A stretch of 64,000 nucleotides of DNA from Pachypanchax playfairii (GCA_006937955.1 SSNP01000006.1:496001-560000); one strand, 5' to 3'; shown: positions 1 to 12,284, counted from the stretch's first letter. The notes: generated from the letters alone by a model not told the origin. Made by a program: numbers and translations.

Positions 1-578
1 GTTGACTGTAGATGATGAGAGCCTCAAAGTCTTTATAATTTTACATTGTGAGGATTTTCTCAAGTTTTCTCAGTTGGTTACAGACTGGTGAACCTCTGTT
101 CATCTTGAGATCTGAGAGGCTTTGCCTCCTTTTATACTCATGTGACTGAGCTGTTAATTAGTTGTTGAATGTTCCTCCTGTTGATTTTTAATTGTGCCAA
201 TTACTTTTCTTACTTTTGGTTTCCTCTGTTCAAACTTTTTTGAGATGTATTGTTGCCAACAAGTTCAAAATTAGCAAATATATTCAGTGAAATTATGAAA
301 AAATCTAATATTTAACATCTGGTATGTTATTTATGCTCTGTTGGGAACAAACTTTGTGTTTATGAGATTTAGTGATCACTGCATTCTGTTGTTCACATTT
401 TTCAGAGCTTCCTAACATTTTTGGAATTGGAGTTTTAAAAGAGCTTAATCAGAAACCAGATGCATATTTTTCCTCACTTAAAGTCAATAATTTCTGAACA
501 TAAAACAAGAATTCTGTCATTTCAAGCAAAACACAAAACCCTCCACAATAAAAGTAAAACAAAAAACCTCTTTTTCAG
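1..578 (+). other. igfbp2: Last intron of igfbp2 (3' part)
   Basis: AT-rich non-coding sequence that ends in a pyrimidine tract and AG acceptor (tttttcag, ending at 578) directly before the igfbp2 terminal exon. No ORF with recognisable homology and no clear repeat is seen. Confidence 0.75.
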
Positions 579-737
579 TGCAAGATGTCTCTCCATGGTC
601 AGAGGGGAGAGTGCTGGTGCGTTGACCCTAACACCGGCAGACGCATCCCATCAGCCCCCACTGTGCGGGGGGACCCTAACTGCAGCCAGTACCTCACAGA
701 TCTGGAGCTGGAGCTTCCTGACTCAGCTCAGACCTAG
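579..737 (+). CDS. igfbp2: Insulin-like growth factor-binding protein 2, last coding exon (partial gene)
   Basis: This is the terminal coding exon, 52 residues plus TAG, of a secreted protein that binds IGF-I and IGF-II and controls their access to receptors. It starts with CKMSLHGQRGECWCV, the end of the thyroglobulin type-1 domain (the CWCV motif is diagnostic). It continues through PTVRGDPNC, which contains the RGD integrin-binding tripeptide at exon residues 30-32, and ends in an acidic tail (DLELELPDSAQT). The exon opens in phase 0 on a cysteine, as the last exon does in vertebrate IGFBP2 and in the igfbp5 of this window. Upstream exons (IGFBP N-domain and linker) lie outside the window. 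The sequence fits IGFBP2 better than IGFBP5, whose complete copy is next door. Which teleost duplicate (2a or 2b) it is cannot be told. Confidence 0.93.
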   Translation, partial: CKMSLHGQRGECWCVDPNTGRRIPSAPTVRGDPNCSQYLTDLELELPDSAQT

Positions 738-1240
738 ACTGGAATGAAACATTAAAAAAAACAAAAAACTGTAATGTACTTGGAAACACAGAACAACTGA
801 GTAAGCTATAAGCTATTTCTTTGTGTGTATTTGTCTCTAGTTTATCAGATGATTTTGACATATGAAATCTTAACCACCAAAAAGGATGAACTGATAGATA
901 CAAGATGTTGCATTAGATTTAACGTCAGATTAAAGATTTGACTTGTCTAACACAGATGTTCAGTTGGAGTGTGGGTTCTTTACTAATTGTGACTTTGCTC
1001 AGTTCTTTGCTATCAGTGTTTTGTACTGTTATGTGGTTAAAAAAGAAAAAAAAGTCAAGCCTTCAGTGTGTCGGGTGTTTGTAGGTGTGTTTTCATGCTC
1101 CAGCTTGCAGACTACTGTTGCACCTCCAGATGTTGTGTGCCTGGCTTTTATTGCACAGTATCGAGAAGCAGTAAATGTTTAGCAGGACGTGATAGAGAGC
1201 TAATGCAAATAAAATGAAATAAAATGTGTTCAGTCTGTGC
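738..1240 (+). other. igfbp2: igfbp2 3' UTR with tandem polyadenylation signals
   Basis: Non-coding sequence after the igfbp2 stop. Two AATAAA hexamers at 1208-1213 and 1218-1223 are the first strong poly(A) signals downstream, predicting a 3' UTR of about 500 nt with an end near 1240. The cleavage site is inferred. Confidence 0.65.
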
Positions 1241-1294
1241 CTGGGGTTTTATTGAAACGGTTGTGAAGGTTTTGTGTAGAAAGCTTAAGCTGCA

Positions 1295-1308
1295 CTGCCA
1301 TCTACTGG
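1295..1308 (-). promoter_or_regulatory. CTCF-like motif between igfbp2 and igfbp5
   Basis: CTGCCATCTACTGG is the reverse complement of CCAGTAGATGGCAG, matching the vertebrate CTCF core (CCASYAGRKGGCRS) at every position. It lies just past the predicted igfbp2 3' end, in minus orientation. Motif match only; binding is not shown. Confidence 0.5.
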
Positions 1309-2473
1309 TACTTCGCTTCACCAAAAACAGTGACCTCAGAGATAAAAACCACCTGCATGGAGAAAGCCCATGTTGTTTTCACTAAACACAACATCTGACT
1401 CAACATTTGTCATCTAAGATTAGACACATTCCACAAAAGTGCTGACAGGTAATATAGTGAGTACAGAAACTTTATTTAAATAGGGATTTGACTTTACAAA
1501 TTAAGAGTACATCAATTAGAGTTGGGATATATATTTTATCATAAAGTTCACATTAATCTGTTATTACTGAGATTCTGAAGTGTTTGAAAAGTCTTAAATG
1601 AAAGTGTTTTACAGGAAGAATAGGCTGATGTGCCACTGTCAAAAGGAGACATGAATATCTAAAACTATATTAAACATTTAGAATAGAATTAAGAATAAAA
1701 TTCGGAACCACAGAACACATTGTCGCCCTTTGTCAATATATGTTTAGCAGCGCTTGACTGGAAGATCGTGATAGTACTTGTCAGGAAATCACATCTGTGT
1801 CCCTCATTCAGGGACACAATGGGTTCACATGCAAATCAAGATTCAAAGTAGTGTGGGGTGAAAGGCACTTGATTTACATAAAAACTCAGCGACCTTGCTT
1901 TTTTTGTAGGATAAAGGACTCGATGAACCTTGCAAGCAGCCTTCAGTTTGCATGTGGTGGCAATGAAGACCCTCCACATGGAAAAATAAACAGCACGGGG
2001 CCTTTGCATACAATTTGTGTGTGAGCTGTGAGTGTTTGCACCATGTTTGTAGCTTGAGCAAGCTGGGCTACCCAACTCTTTAAGGTTCAAAAAGATACTC
2101 TGAATCACGTGTCTTTGTGTTTACAAGTAGCTGTCTGGGCTTAAAACAGACACAAATATCTAAATATATAATTTCAAGGAAATGTTTATTATGCATGAGG
2201 TTTTATTCATTGTCCTTATTAATATAGTTCTGTCTGAGCATAAGAATGTTCACAATCATCAAGCACAGGGAAGCAGAGAAATCTGGCTAATAAGATACAT
2301 TTTTGATTATTTTCTGTAAATTTGTTTGTGAAGGTTACGTTTTTTAAGCGTTGGAACAAAAATCTCTGCTAAAAGTTGCAGAAAAATCAACCTGCCCCAT
2401 GGGTATGCTAATTTAGCATGTAACTGTTTGAGATGAATTTATTGATATTTGAGGTTCATCAAAAGTTAGGCTT

Positions 2474-2481
2474 GCGCGCGC

Positions 2482-2556
<75 letters not shown>
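2474..2556. repeat. Compound (CG)(TG)(TA)(CA) dinucleotide repeat
   Basis: A run of CG steps passes into about 13 TG, about 18 TA and about 7 CA steps. The TG...TA...CA order makes the tract self-complementary, so each strand can fold into one long hairpin, and alternating purine-pyrimidine DNA is prone to the Z form. It falls in the flank or 3' UTR of igfbp5. Confidence 0.95.
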
Positions 2557-3436
2557 TTAAAGAAAAACAATAAATGACTTGCTAGCCAGCAAACTTTGGC
2601 ATCCTAATGGTCAGATTTTAGCAAGCTGTTCTCTTTCAGTCTTTGCTTTTAACTCAAACATATTGTTTATTCAAAGGCGGATATGAAATGATGTTAATTG
2701 TTCCAATATGTCTACTTATACTATTCAAACCCATCAGTCTGAAATCTTATTATATACACTGTTCATAGCTGAGTAATGATGCAAGTGAATGTTTGATGGT
2801 TTAAAATGATCGTTAGCTTATCTGTTCTGTCCTCCTGAGTTTATTTACAAAACTGTCAACCACATAAAACTAGTTTGTCTTACAAAAATTTGTAAGGACA
2901 AATGCTGCATTGAATATAACTTGAAAGAGGAAAGCTGGAACTCAAACTATAATAGCTTGAAACTTCTGTGAGAGATTATCATGTTGCTAAAGGCACGTCG
3001 CCTTAAAGTTCTCTTTTAGGGAAGTGATCAAAGATTTTGCAGGAAGTCACAATTTCGACTAAACTGACTCAGTATTTAACGTCTTCTGTTTGTGGTCCTG
3101 TTCCCTGTTAACTGGAACAATCATCTGAAAAAATAAACCACATTTGAAATGTCTCATCTAAGAGTTTTTAAAAGTAAAATTTATCATAACACGGTGGTTG
3201 CTAAACTCATATTGACATATAGATTCAGTGGAAAGCCACAGTGAAGATCTAAATGTGCAGATTTTCACTGAGCAACCTTTCAGTTTGGTTCCACTTCACA
3301 AAGAACAATGCAGTCCATCACACTCTACCACATATCAAAGTGTTTATGCTGTATTCTCCTGATTGTCAGTCGTAAAGAGTTCTAGCTTGTTTGGCAGGAT
3401 TGAAGAAGAAATGTGGATTCAGCGAGAGGTTCCCAC

Positions 3437-6400
3437 TCATTCGTTGCTGTTGTCTAGATCTTTGCACTGCAGATCTCCACGGGAGTAGTTGATGCTTGGG
3501 ATTTTATCACCGTAGCGGTCCACGCACCAGCAAATACCCCGTTTACGACCACGAGATGGCTTACACTGCAAGTCAAGAGTGGCAAGGTTACTAAAACCTA
3601 CCGCCATTTAGGACAAACTATTGAACAACAGTAAATGAAAAGAGGCATCCACACCTGTTTACGCTTGTAAAAGCCCTTCTTGTCACAGTTTGGTAAGTAC
3701 AAAGAAGGAGCCATGACCCCAGAAATGTCCTTCATAATGCGAATGAGATGATCTAGTTTTCTTCTGCAGGGGCCCTGAACACAAACACAGATAAATTATT
3801 GTGCTACAAAGCTAAAAATACAAACAAAATACAAAAAATCACCACATTTTGTACAATATTTGAAATAATCATTGTAATCTTCACATTACTTACAAATTCA
3901 GGCTCTAGTTTGTACAGAATGGGGGTTGAAAGCTCTCGGTTACTCATGGGTCCCAGTTTGGCAATGTGCTTCTTTCGGTCCTTGGCTTGCTTCATGGCCT
4001 GGGCCTTGCGACTGCTGATGTGATCTCCATATAAGGGCACCTTAGTCTGTGCTGGCTCTGTGACACATCATCATGATATTGTGTTTGGAAAAGCAAAGAC
4101 ACAAGACAAAGGTGGTCTCTCAGTTTTCTTGCTAGCACACGGTTTACAAGCATTTTGAGGACCAATTAACTGGAAACAAAAAACTTTCAAAAAGAAAAGA
4201 AAAGAAGTAAAACCATGAGCTGAACTAAGCTGCAGCCCAGCAGATGCTTGATTCATAGAGAAACGTTTTTCTGCACAGCGGCTGGTAGATTGTACAGAAA
4301 CTTTACAAATTACAGACAGCTGGATTAAAACACCCCATGATATGAATTCTTGCACCCAACCTAAACATTTGAAGGTGTAATATTAGTCATTTGCAAAGGG
4401 GCTTCAAAGCATTTTTTCTGTTTCTTTTATGAGATGGTTGGAGGGAGGGTCTGAATCAAGAGCCCTGCCACCTGGAACAACTGAACAGCAAAGTTAAACA
4501 GATGAGAAGACAAAGCAGGAGAGCCTCGTTGAAAACGTCCCGACTCAAAGGTGATGATTTCACCGCGCCAGTCGGATGCTTATTTAGCACACTTAGTGGC
4601 AACTGGCCAGTTTCAGACTGAATGTGTTGACATAAAGGACAACACAGCCTACAGTTATGGCAACTTAAGCTGCCACTCTGGGGTATATGTAGACCAGGGG
4701 TTTTCAAACTTTTATAGCAAGTGACCCAAATGAGATATTTAGTCTCACCCTGGCACCCAGGCCTGTGCAAACATGCTATTACCCTTGTCATGTGGCAAGC
4801 CATGAGAAACAGCCATAACCCATTTTGGGTCCCAATCTCCCGTAGAAACCCTCGCATACGTGTGTCTTTCTTTCTTCTATGAAAAAACTCCCCCCAAAAT
4901 AAATCAAATAAAACAGCCCCTTGTGCAATTTTTTGGGGTGTCAAACCAATTATAGTCCCCGCCCTCTTTTCTTGTAACAAATGTGGCTCTCTGTCCCTGG
5001 ACGCCTTTACACTTGCAGCCTTGATATGCATCAGCCCTGTATGTGTCCTCAGCCACTGCTGAACCACTTGCACTGTTGTGCCACAAGCACACACATGCAC
5101 ACACACACTTCTGACTCCACATTAACCATATGAACCTCTGTTTCTGTTAACAAGTGATGAAACATCTATACTTTCTCTTCATGATGGCACTGTCAGACAG
5201 AAAAATCAAATCTTCTAATGCTAATCTCAAAGATTTTTTAATCTGACTTGTGCTGTCCATGACTTGTCCTTTTTTTTCTTCTTTATTCTCCTGACAGTGA
5301 ACTATGTAGGAATTACTCTGAAGACTCTTGTTTTTTCCCCAATTTCTTTTTGGCAAAGATTTTTCTTTCTTACAACATCTGGAATATTAGCATTGGTGTG
5401 TCCAGCTGACATCAGAGCGACACATCTTCACAAGTGCAGCATCTAAATTTTCATTTTGAGGCAGGAATTAAAAGTGCTTGAACGTGCACTGTGGTGAGTG
5501 CACGTGTTTTTGGCTCGGTTTCAGGATCCTATCAAGCATTGATAATTTTAGTACACACAATCCTCGAGTGTGCATTCGGGTTTTGTATAATTATCTGCAT
5601 GGACAGAACTCCCAGCAGGAGCTGATGGAAAGCTGGCTGACAGGCAGACAGATGGGGGGGGTTGAGAACCCACGCTCAGACTACATGCTGAATCACTGTA
5701 CAGCCTGGGCCAGCCTACAGTGCTGAGAGGAAGGAGGGAAGTAGAGGAGGAGAACTAGGAGTGAATGATGATGCAAAATCATTAAAAAGTTTGAATTAGT
5801 CGAGCCAAGAGAAACAAATAACCATAAAATAATCAAATAAATGTCAAGTCTGACTGATAAGTCTGTAAAAACGAGGCCCTGTTTCCTCCTTTGTGACTTA
5901 TTACCAGTTTTACTTCGACATGAAACCCGTGGTTCTATTGGCTCATCCCTCTGAGGTTTAACAAAGTCTGTTTCCAGTGTGGGGCTGAAACCTGCAGAAA
6001 ACATGAAGCACCAGACCACATGGAAAGGATCAATGTGGGAAGTGGGGGAGAAGAAGAATAAGGTGGAAAAGATGAAGAGGGATGGTAGCCAGACAGGGAA
6101 AGAGGAGATGAGGCCGTCTGTAATGAAATAATAGAGAGGACAAAAAGGTGGGTCAGGTGTTGAGAGAAAGGCACAGCTGGTAGACGAGGAAAAGATGTCC
6201 CAAAAGGAGTAGGACAGAAAAGGAGTGCGGAGGGAAGGGAACACTATAAAATATGATTTCACACCTCCATGCTGTCCTCCCCTGCAGACACAGTGACTCT
6301 GTCCCTGAACTGTTAATTCACACAAGCCCCACCTGTAATCTTCTCCTGCTGTGTGTCATCTGGGACCTCCTGAGGCGACAGAACCCTCAGATTTATGACT

Positions 6401-7139
6401 CCCAGCCCTAGAAAGGCTCGATGCTCTTCACACGGACTGCTGACACAGTTCATGGGGTCAGTGAGGCTTTCAGTCGTGTGCCTTGATAATGACATGTGTC
6501 AGCTTGTGTTGAAGGGGGCAGTGAGCTAACCTCACTTCTCGGAAAATACTTTTAAATAAATTATTCCGCATGATAAAGTGAGAATTTAAGACCCAAGATG
6601 AGGTTAGTCCCAATTTCAGTCATCTCCTATTTGACATTTATTTCTATATATTTGGTTTAAAAGCTTGATGCACGTTCTATAATGAAAATCTTATCTTTCT
6701 CGTGCAGATCTGGGTTCATATTACTGGTGAGGTCATTCTCTCAAGCATCAGCTATCACTGATTAACGAGACAGCCGTGCGTAAAGGCGCCCTCGGACAGA
6801 CATACCTTTAGGAGGATGCAGCATTTTGTACAGCTTCTCGTTCCTGCACACCCCCCGGCCGTGCAGGAGCGCGTGCAGCGGCTTCTCCTCGTCATTCTTG
6901 GGCAGGCAGCGGAGCCCGCGCATGCACGGCCCGGTGTACACGCCGCACGGCTGGCCCTCTTCGAGCGCACACATCAGACAGCAGCCGCAGCCGGGTTCCT
7001 TCACCGGCTCGCAGCCCACCGGTACCGGCGGGCACATGGACAGGGCCTTGGGATCGCACGGCTCGCACGGCACGTATGACGCGCCGCAGCCGGTAACACT
7101 CAGCAGCGTAACCACCAGGAAGGGGACGCTCAGCGGCAT
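3437..7139 (-). CDS. igfbp5: Insulin-like growth factor-binding protein 5 (complete, four exons)
   Basis: Secreted IGF-binding protein. Coding exons: 6806-7139, 3894-4057, 3655-3774 and 3437-3565; all junctions are GT-AG with consistent phase, 747 nt in total, 248 residues. Residues 1 to about 20 form a signal peptide (MPLSVPFLVVTLLSVTGCGA). The N-terminal IGFBP domain has the GCGCCLMC motif and the LHALLHGRGVC block typical of IGFBP5. Exon 2 encodes the variable linker. Exons 3 and 4 form the thyroglobulin type-1 domain with YLPNCDKKGFYKRKQ, then KPSRGRKRG (basic heparin, IGFBP-3/5-type matrix and nuclear-import patch) and CWCV. The start ATG is the first in frame and leads straight into the signal peptide. 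Unusual: RGD at residues 235-237 (NYSRGDLQC), where human IGFBP5 has VDGDFQC. Length is slightly below the human 272 residues, mostly through a shorter linker. The a/b teleost duplicate is not resolved. Confidence 0.96.
4058..6805 (-). other. igfbp5: igfbp5 intron 1
   Basis: A 2.7 kb intron bounded by a gtatgt donor (minus) at 6805 and an AG acceptor at 4058. No coding exon is supported inside. It contains an eroded hAT-like element near 4.7-4.85 kb and a purine-rich tract around 6.0-6.2 kb. Confidence 0.8.
4695..4851. mobile_element. Eroded non-autonomous hAT-like element
   Basis: The left end CAGGGGTTTTCAAACTTTTA resembles hAT (Charlie-type) termini. Toward the right end, cccattttgggtccc followed by agaaaccct forms the partial inverted counterpart of the left arm (agtgacccaaat). 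No clean 8-bp target duplication is visible, so the copy is old or its borders are imprecise. Confidence 0.4.
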
Positions 7140-7207
7140 GGTGCGCTTCTTCTCCTCTCAAACTGCGGGCTGTGTGACTATCCGCTGAAGCTTATGGTGA
7201 ATCTGTT

Positions 7208-7215
7208 CTTTATAG
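7208..7215 (-). promoter_or_regulatory. igfbp5: Candidate TATA box of igfbp5
   Basis: CTATAAAG on the minus strand, about 70 bp upstream of the igfbp5 ATG, would place a start site near 7180 and give a 5' UTR of about 40 nt. Human IGFBP5 also has a TATA promoter but a much longer leader, so an additional start further upstream is possible. Confidence 0.4.
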
Positions 7216-7608
7216 AAGGTTTGGGTCCGAACATCAGGAGAACTGCATCCACAGGTGCCTCGTGCGCTCAGGTCTAAAAGTCACCGCATCCGATGCTTAA
7301 GATCCACAAAACAAGCGCTCTGCGTTTCTATCAGTCTCACAAAAACACCAATAATTTCCAAAACTATATCCCGGGAGCAGAGATCCTGTCCCCTCCGTGA
7401 TGCTGCTGCGCCCCTCCGGTTCCTCTGCGGCTCTTCCTTGCAGGTTATTTCACTGGCTGCGAGCTGAACGCACACAATCTGTGGCTTTAAGTTCGCCGTT
7501 TTCAACAGAGACGGCCAGAGGCGAAGCATATAACGATGGGCATGTCAAACAACGTTTGGAGGGGGAGGCGCACTTGTCAGCTCGGTGCGCTGAGATGCTG
7601 ATTTGTCA

Positions 7609-7638
7609 GGGTGGGGGTGGGTGGAGGGGTAGGGGGGG
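7609..7638 (+). promoter_or_regulatory. G-rich tract with quadruplex potential upstream of igfbp5
   Basis: At least four runs of three or more G, separated by one to three bases, lie on the plus strand about 470 bp upstream of the igfbp5 start codon. This fits the canonical G-quadruplex pattern. A regulatory role is inferred from position only. Confidence 0.4.
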
Positions 7639-7639
7639 A

Positions 7640-10120
7640 CTGGCATGCCTCCAGATCTGACAAGACGATGCTCTCCCTCGCTGCAGTACGGATGGTTAAA
7701 TCCTGACAGATCTGCATTTCAGCTGAAGAGGGACTTATTTTAAATGTCTTGCTGTGGACTTTTAATCAGGAGCTTTTGATTTGATTTAGAGGAAATTGGC
7801 AATAGATTAACCAAAGACACCAAAATCTTTGTTTTCCTTTCATTGTTTTTGTGTTATACAAATAAAAGTCCTCCCTTTCAATCCAGTCAGATTTACTGAA
7901 ATAACTGAACCTATTGTTGTAATCAACCTAATGATGTTCTGTTCTTAATTTGAGGGTTTAATTCAAAATAAATTGCATCTTCAGGTTTATTCTTCCCTCA
8001 CTGCCCACCTTAAAGTCAGCTGGAATGGATCCGAACATCAGATTTAAAGCACAAGAAATCCAGATCTTAATCAAAATCCTTGTTGTTAATGAACTTTTTT
8101 GAGGAATGAGATACATGATACACAAACCCAGTTTTTCCCTTCTGAGCTGCCATTTGGATCCTTTAGAAAACTGACTGAACCAGACATCCTAATACATCTT
8201 GTCAGAAAATGTTTGGTGAAGTTTAACTTTAAATGCTCAGAGTGTTCCAAAGTTAAGGGTGGGTCCCTGCATGGGAAACAAGAAAGCTTTCTAATTCCCC
8301 TCAGATATCATTCAGTCTCACTGTTCTGCCAAAGTATTCCAGCTTTAAACATTCGAGACATTCCGTCTTAAGCATAACAAATGAATCCTCTAAAGATGTG
8401 CACAAAGTTCCAGATCAGGCTCGCAAACTGCACTCAGAGTGACCTTGTTTTATGACTCGGTGAGGTCCAGTGAGATGAGTGGTCATGAAAAAGCTCATAA
8501 TTCACTTGATGTTTTGGCAGATTGTAACACAAGTATGAGGATTTCAGATGATGAGCACGTTAGCAAACAGTCCTGCAGGGATCATGACAGATTATTTCAT
8601 TACTTTTGACCCAGGTCATGTTCTTTTTCTTGTTGCTGTTTCCTAATTATGTTTATTTGTCTTCTTGTTTACATCTTGTTTCTACAGTGTCATAAATGTA
8701 TAAATGCAGTGTCAGTGTTTGTAACCTCAGACAAGACTGAAACTGACCTTTTAAACCCACTTTGATTAAAGCTTTTATTCTGTTGGTGTGTCAAGTTTCA
8801 CTTCCTCTTACTCCTTGCAGCGCCCCCCCTTCCCTGAAACGTTGCCGACAAATTCTTTTCAGATCATTCGACCCTTGTTTGCCTTCCGTCTTGACCTTTG
8901 CGCCATATCAAGTGGCAAACAACGTCACAAGTAACGAAAAGGTCAGCTAGGTGTCACACACTCGGCCGTTTCACATCTCTTGTTACATGCAGAAGTTCAA
9001 AGATAAAGAAAACTGTAAGGAAAACATTCAAGATGAATAAAGGTTGAACAAAAAGACCAGAAAGAAGTTGCTGAGGGTTGGAAATGACTGTAGCATGCGC
9101 TAATCTGACATTATAGTACATTGTAACTTTTCCACCCTTTCCAACTGTATTCATACACAATATAAAACACATGATATAAACATAAGCACTTTTTATAAAA
9201 TGGAATAAAACTGAGACAGTTGCAAAAAAAATATGAATTAAAGAGAATTCCGACTGAAACAAACTCCACAAAACATACACTGTAGCCAAACATGGTGTAT
9301 GAGAGCCAGTTGTTGAAGAGAAAGTGATTCACAGTTCAATTCAAACACCAAAATCTTTGACATCTCACTGTTCTGAGTAGAAGAAAGCACAATGTTCACA
9401 ACCTTTAGGACACATCTGTTTGAATCACTTGGAGATTCTTCAGCACATGTTTGATTCATAAATGGATTATTTATTTCTCTGAGGTATACTGCCAAGGCTA
9501 GTGTGTTTTTGCAAGCTACATTTTCCACAACAAGGATTATCTGTAGTCCAAGTGCTGCTCAGATTCATAGCCCCACTGTTGCAGCATCTGGTATGTTTTG
9601 TGTTGTTTAAGTCCAAGTCCACTGGTGAACAGTATGAGTCATATGGTGGCTGAAGGATCTTTGAGTAAAAGCACGAGGACTTGAAGTTTCATGTATGGTT
9701 GTAATGATACTATGTCCTTTAATGACGTCTGTACTTTTAATGTTTTAATGAATTCTTTGTCCAGTATTTCAGTCACTAGCTTCTTTCTTCCTTCTCTGCT
9801 CCACCACATTCACTGATGGGCTGAACGGAGCTGAAAGGTTCAGGTAACAGCACAGACAGCAGCTGACGCAGTGCCAGAGCTCTCAGGGTGAAAGGCCCGA
9901 CACAGCCCCCTCAGTTCACCCTCACAGGTGTTTCCATTTACTGTTGCTGATTAGAGCTCATCTGGGTTCTGTTTGGACATGCACACACTGTTCTTTGCTG
10001 CACCTGTTGGAATTGACTGAATCACAGTTTGATCCTTCCTGCCAGTATGTTAAGTCCAACTTCACACCTTCATGTGCCACACCCACTTATTGTGGTCAGG
10101 TCAACATCACAGACCACTCA
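7640..10120. other. Gene-poor interval, no feature supported
   Basis: Upstream of igfbp5. Both strands carry only short ORFs with no recognisable domain or splice structure, and no repeat was recognised. Distal regulatory elements are possible but cannot be identified by reading. Confidence 0.5.
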
Positions 10121-10343
10121 GAACCATTCACACACACACGTTCTTCCATAAGACCAATTTAAACATGCCAATTAACCTAACGTGCATGTTTTTGATCTGT
10201 GGAAGGAATTCAGCGTCCCTGGAGAAAACCCACACATGCATGAGAAAAACATGCATACTCCATGCAGAAAGACTCCAGCTGAGTTTCAAACCCAGGACCT
10301 TCTTGCTGCTAGGCAACAGTGCTACCATCTGTCCCACCATGCT
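10121..10343 (-). mobile_element. SINE-like dispersed repeat with tRNA-like head
   Basis: Read on the minus strand, the block begins with a tRNA-like stretch (ggtagcactgttgcc, then the B-box-like ggtttgaaactc) and continues into a body with caaaaacatgcacg and ttaggttaattggcatg. From memory this is a very common dispersed sequence in teleost genomes, related to tRNA-derived SINEs. Its family name and exact ends were not checked. Confidence 0.6.
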
Positions 10344-12284
10344 GTACCTTCACATCTCCAGAGGTCTAACTAGTCATGTTAATCTAAAACTTCTGTGCAT
10401 ATTCCAGTGTGTTTGGCATTAACCAGCTACAATTGATCTTCATCACTTCAACCGAGCCTCTGTTGTTAGTGTGATACAGACACATTGGAAGGTTTAGTTT
10501 CTTTTCAAAATAATCACGAGCTTCCAAACTTCTAAAGACTCGAATAAAAGTACTAAACTTGTGGAAGTTTTACTGTCACTCACAGCTGAGGCTTCATTAC
10601 TGTAGCTGCACTTGACAATAAGCAAACATGCATTTGAAACATACCTGTCCAAGCCAAACTTTGGACCAGTGCAACGCCTTATCAGTAACTGAAGACATCT
10701 AGAAGCTCTTTTTGCTCAAGATTTCAGCTGTAAATTTTCAAGAGATCCCCCAGAAGAATCTGAGGTGAAAACAGAAATACTTACAACATTGAATGAAGCC
10801 GAGTATGTGCTAATCACAGCTTCTTGTTGGGAAGAACATTTGAGAAGAGCAACTTGAGAAATATATAAGAGAAATCCTAAACATCTACAGTTTGATAATC
10901 TGAAAAAATAGTTTATCAATAAGTCAGAACCAACTCTGATGCTGCATCATCTCCAATGACTTCCCTGTCAACATCAAACCCAACAGGAAAACTTAGTCCC
11001 ATGACTTGTTTGATTTTGGCTTCAGCTTCCATTAAGGTACCACTGAGGAAATGTATCATAAACCGAGGAGACCGGTAGTTGATTCACAGCCAGGAATAGA
11101 GTGGTAGTGTGAATTAAAACACACTCTCAGCAGCCAAATGATGTCATGTTGCTCATGCTTGCACACCCTGCAGTCCTGGTTTGAATCCAACTCCTATGGC
11201 ATCAGAAACATTAAATAAAAGTAAGTGTGTGGTAGAAAGAAGCTGTATGAATTTAAAAATGTTGGTTCTAAACTTCTCAGGCATCAACCTGCAGCACAGT
11301 TCAGGTCTCAGTGGATTTTCCTTAAGTAATGTTTTACCAAATATAAAAGGAGACGATATGGAATTATTTAGCATTCAACAAGAAATCTGAAGGGGAAACG
11401 TTGTTCCCAGAAGTGAGATCACCAACAATACTGTTCAAGGCATTAATCTTTTACCCCTCTAATCTTTGATTCCATCCTCTTCCTCATTGTTCATCGTCTT
11501 CTGTCTCCAGCTTGGCTTTCATTTTCTGACCTACTTTGTTATCTGTCAGAAGACACTGATTTGCTCTGAGAGAAACGAAGCTCAAGTCATCTTGAACGAT
11601 GTCTGAGCACAGTAAATTATCAAAAGGAGAGAAAAGAAGCAACCTCAGCGCAAAAATGGTTCAGAGGAGCGATACAATCTATGGGAAACGGCACACAAGT
11701 GTTGTATTTCTCTCTCCCCTAGATCTCAGGCCAGCATGCTGCATTACAAGAAAAGAGATGGCAGAAAAAAAAGTTTCCAGACAATGAAATAATCCTTGTG
11801 AAAAGGATACCTCAGAAGCTGGAGTTGAAAGATTTTCAGAGAGTGGATGTGGGATTTTAATTTGTGCCCAAACTTCTAAATCTGGTGAAAAATCAAACCC
11901 AAAAGTTTATCAAGATGTCTGTGAACCCATATTAGAAATACTCAAAATCCAAAACTGTTTAAAAGTTAGTATCTATGAACTATTTTTGCAATTCAGGCCC
12001 TTTTCTCCACATTTTTACATTAAATTCACCAAAAAATACAGTTTCAAACAGCTGAGAGTCAAATTCATATCGGAACAAAAGTTAAGTTATTTTAAATTGA
12101 TCAACCTCTTTACACAAACAGCAGATACATTTTCTGTTAGTTAAATAGACTGATGTGGATAAAACCCCTTGTTAATCCGTGTGCACGGATCTGACTGACA
12201 TGCTGATGATACAGTCAGAGCTTACTGTAAGCGACAAAGCCAAGAAAACCGCTGAGAATGTGCTGATACAACATTATCCTCCTT
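10344..12284. other. Gene-poor interval, no feature supported
   Basis: AT-rich intergenic sequence. A B-box-like ggtttgaatcc near 11179 may be a remnant of another SINE, but no element borders are visible. Confidence 0.45.

Larger units (their letters stand above)
1241..3436. other. Tail-to-tail igfbp2/igfbp5 intergenic stretch and probable igfbp5 3' UTR
   Basis: No coding region is supported. igfbp5 transcripts must end somewhere here on the minus strand; several TTTATT (AATAAA on minus) hexamers exist, for example near 2839 and 1471, but none can be chosen. The stretch also holds a CTCF-like motif and a long alternating-dinucleotide tract described separately. Confidence 0.5.

Noticed and set aside
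4456..5106. 216-codon minus-strand ORF in igfbp5 intron 1
   Set aside because: It runs through the eroded hAT-like repeat, has low-complexity Cys/His-rich composition without a domain, and lies in an intron between verified igfbp5 exons.
5693..6325. 210-codon minus-strand ORF in igfbp5 intron 1
   Set aside because: It arises from a purine-rich tract (GGAAGG/GAGAAG on plus) read as Ser/Phe/Leu/Pro on the minus strand; no recognisable protein.
6816..7188. Long plus-strand ORFs opposite igfbp5 exon 1
   Set aside because: They are antisense shadows of the GC-rich igfbp5 signal peptide and N-domain exon; no independent homology or splice structure.
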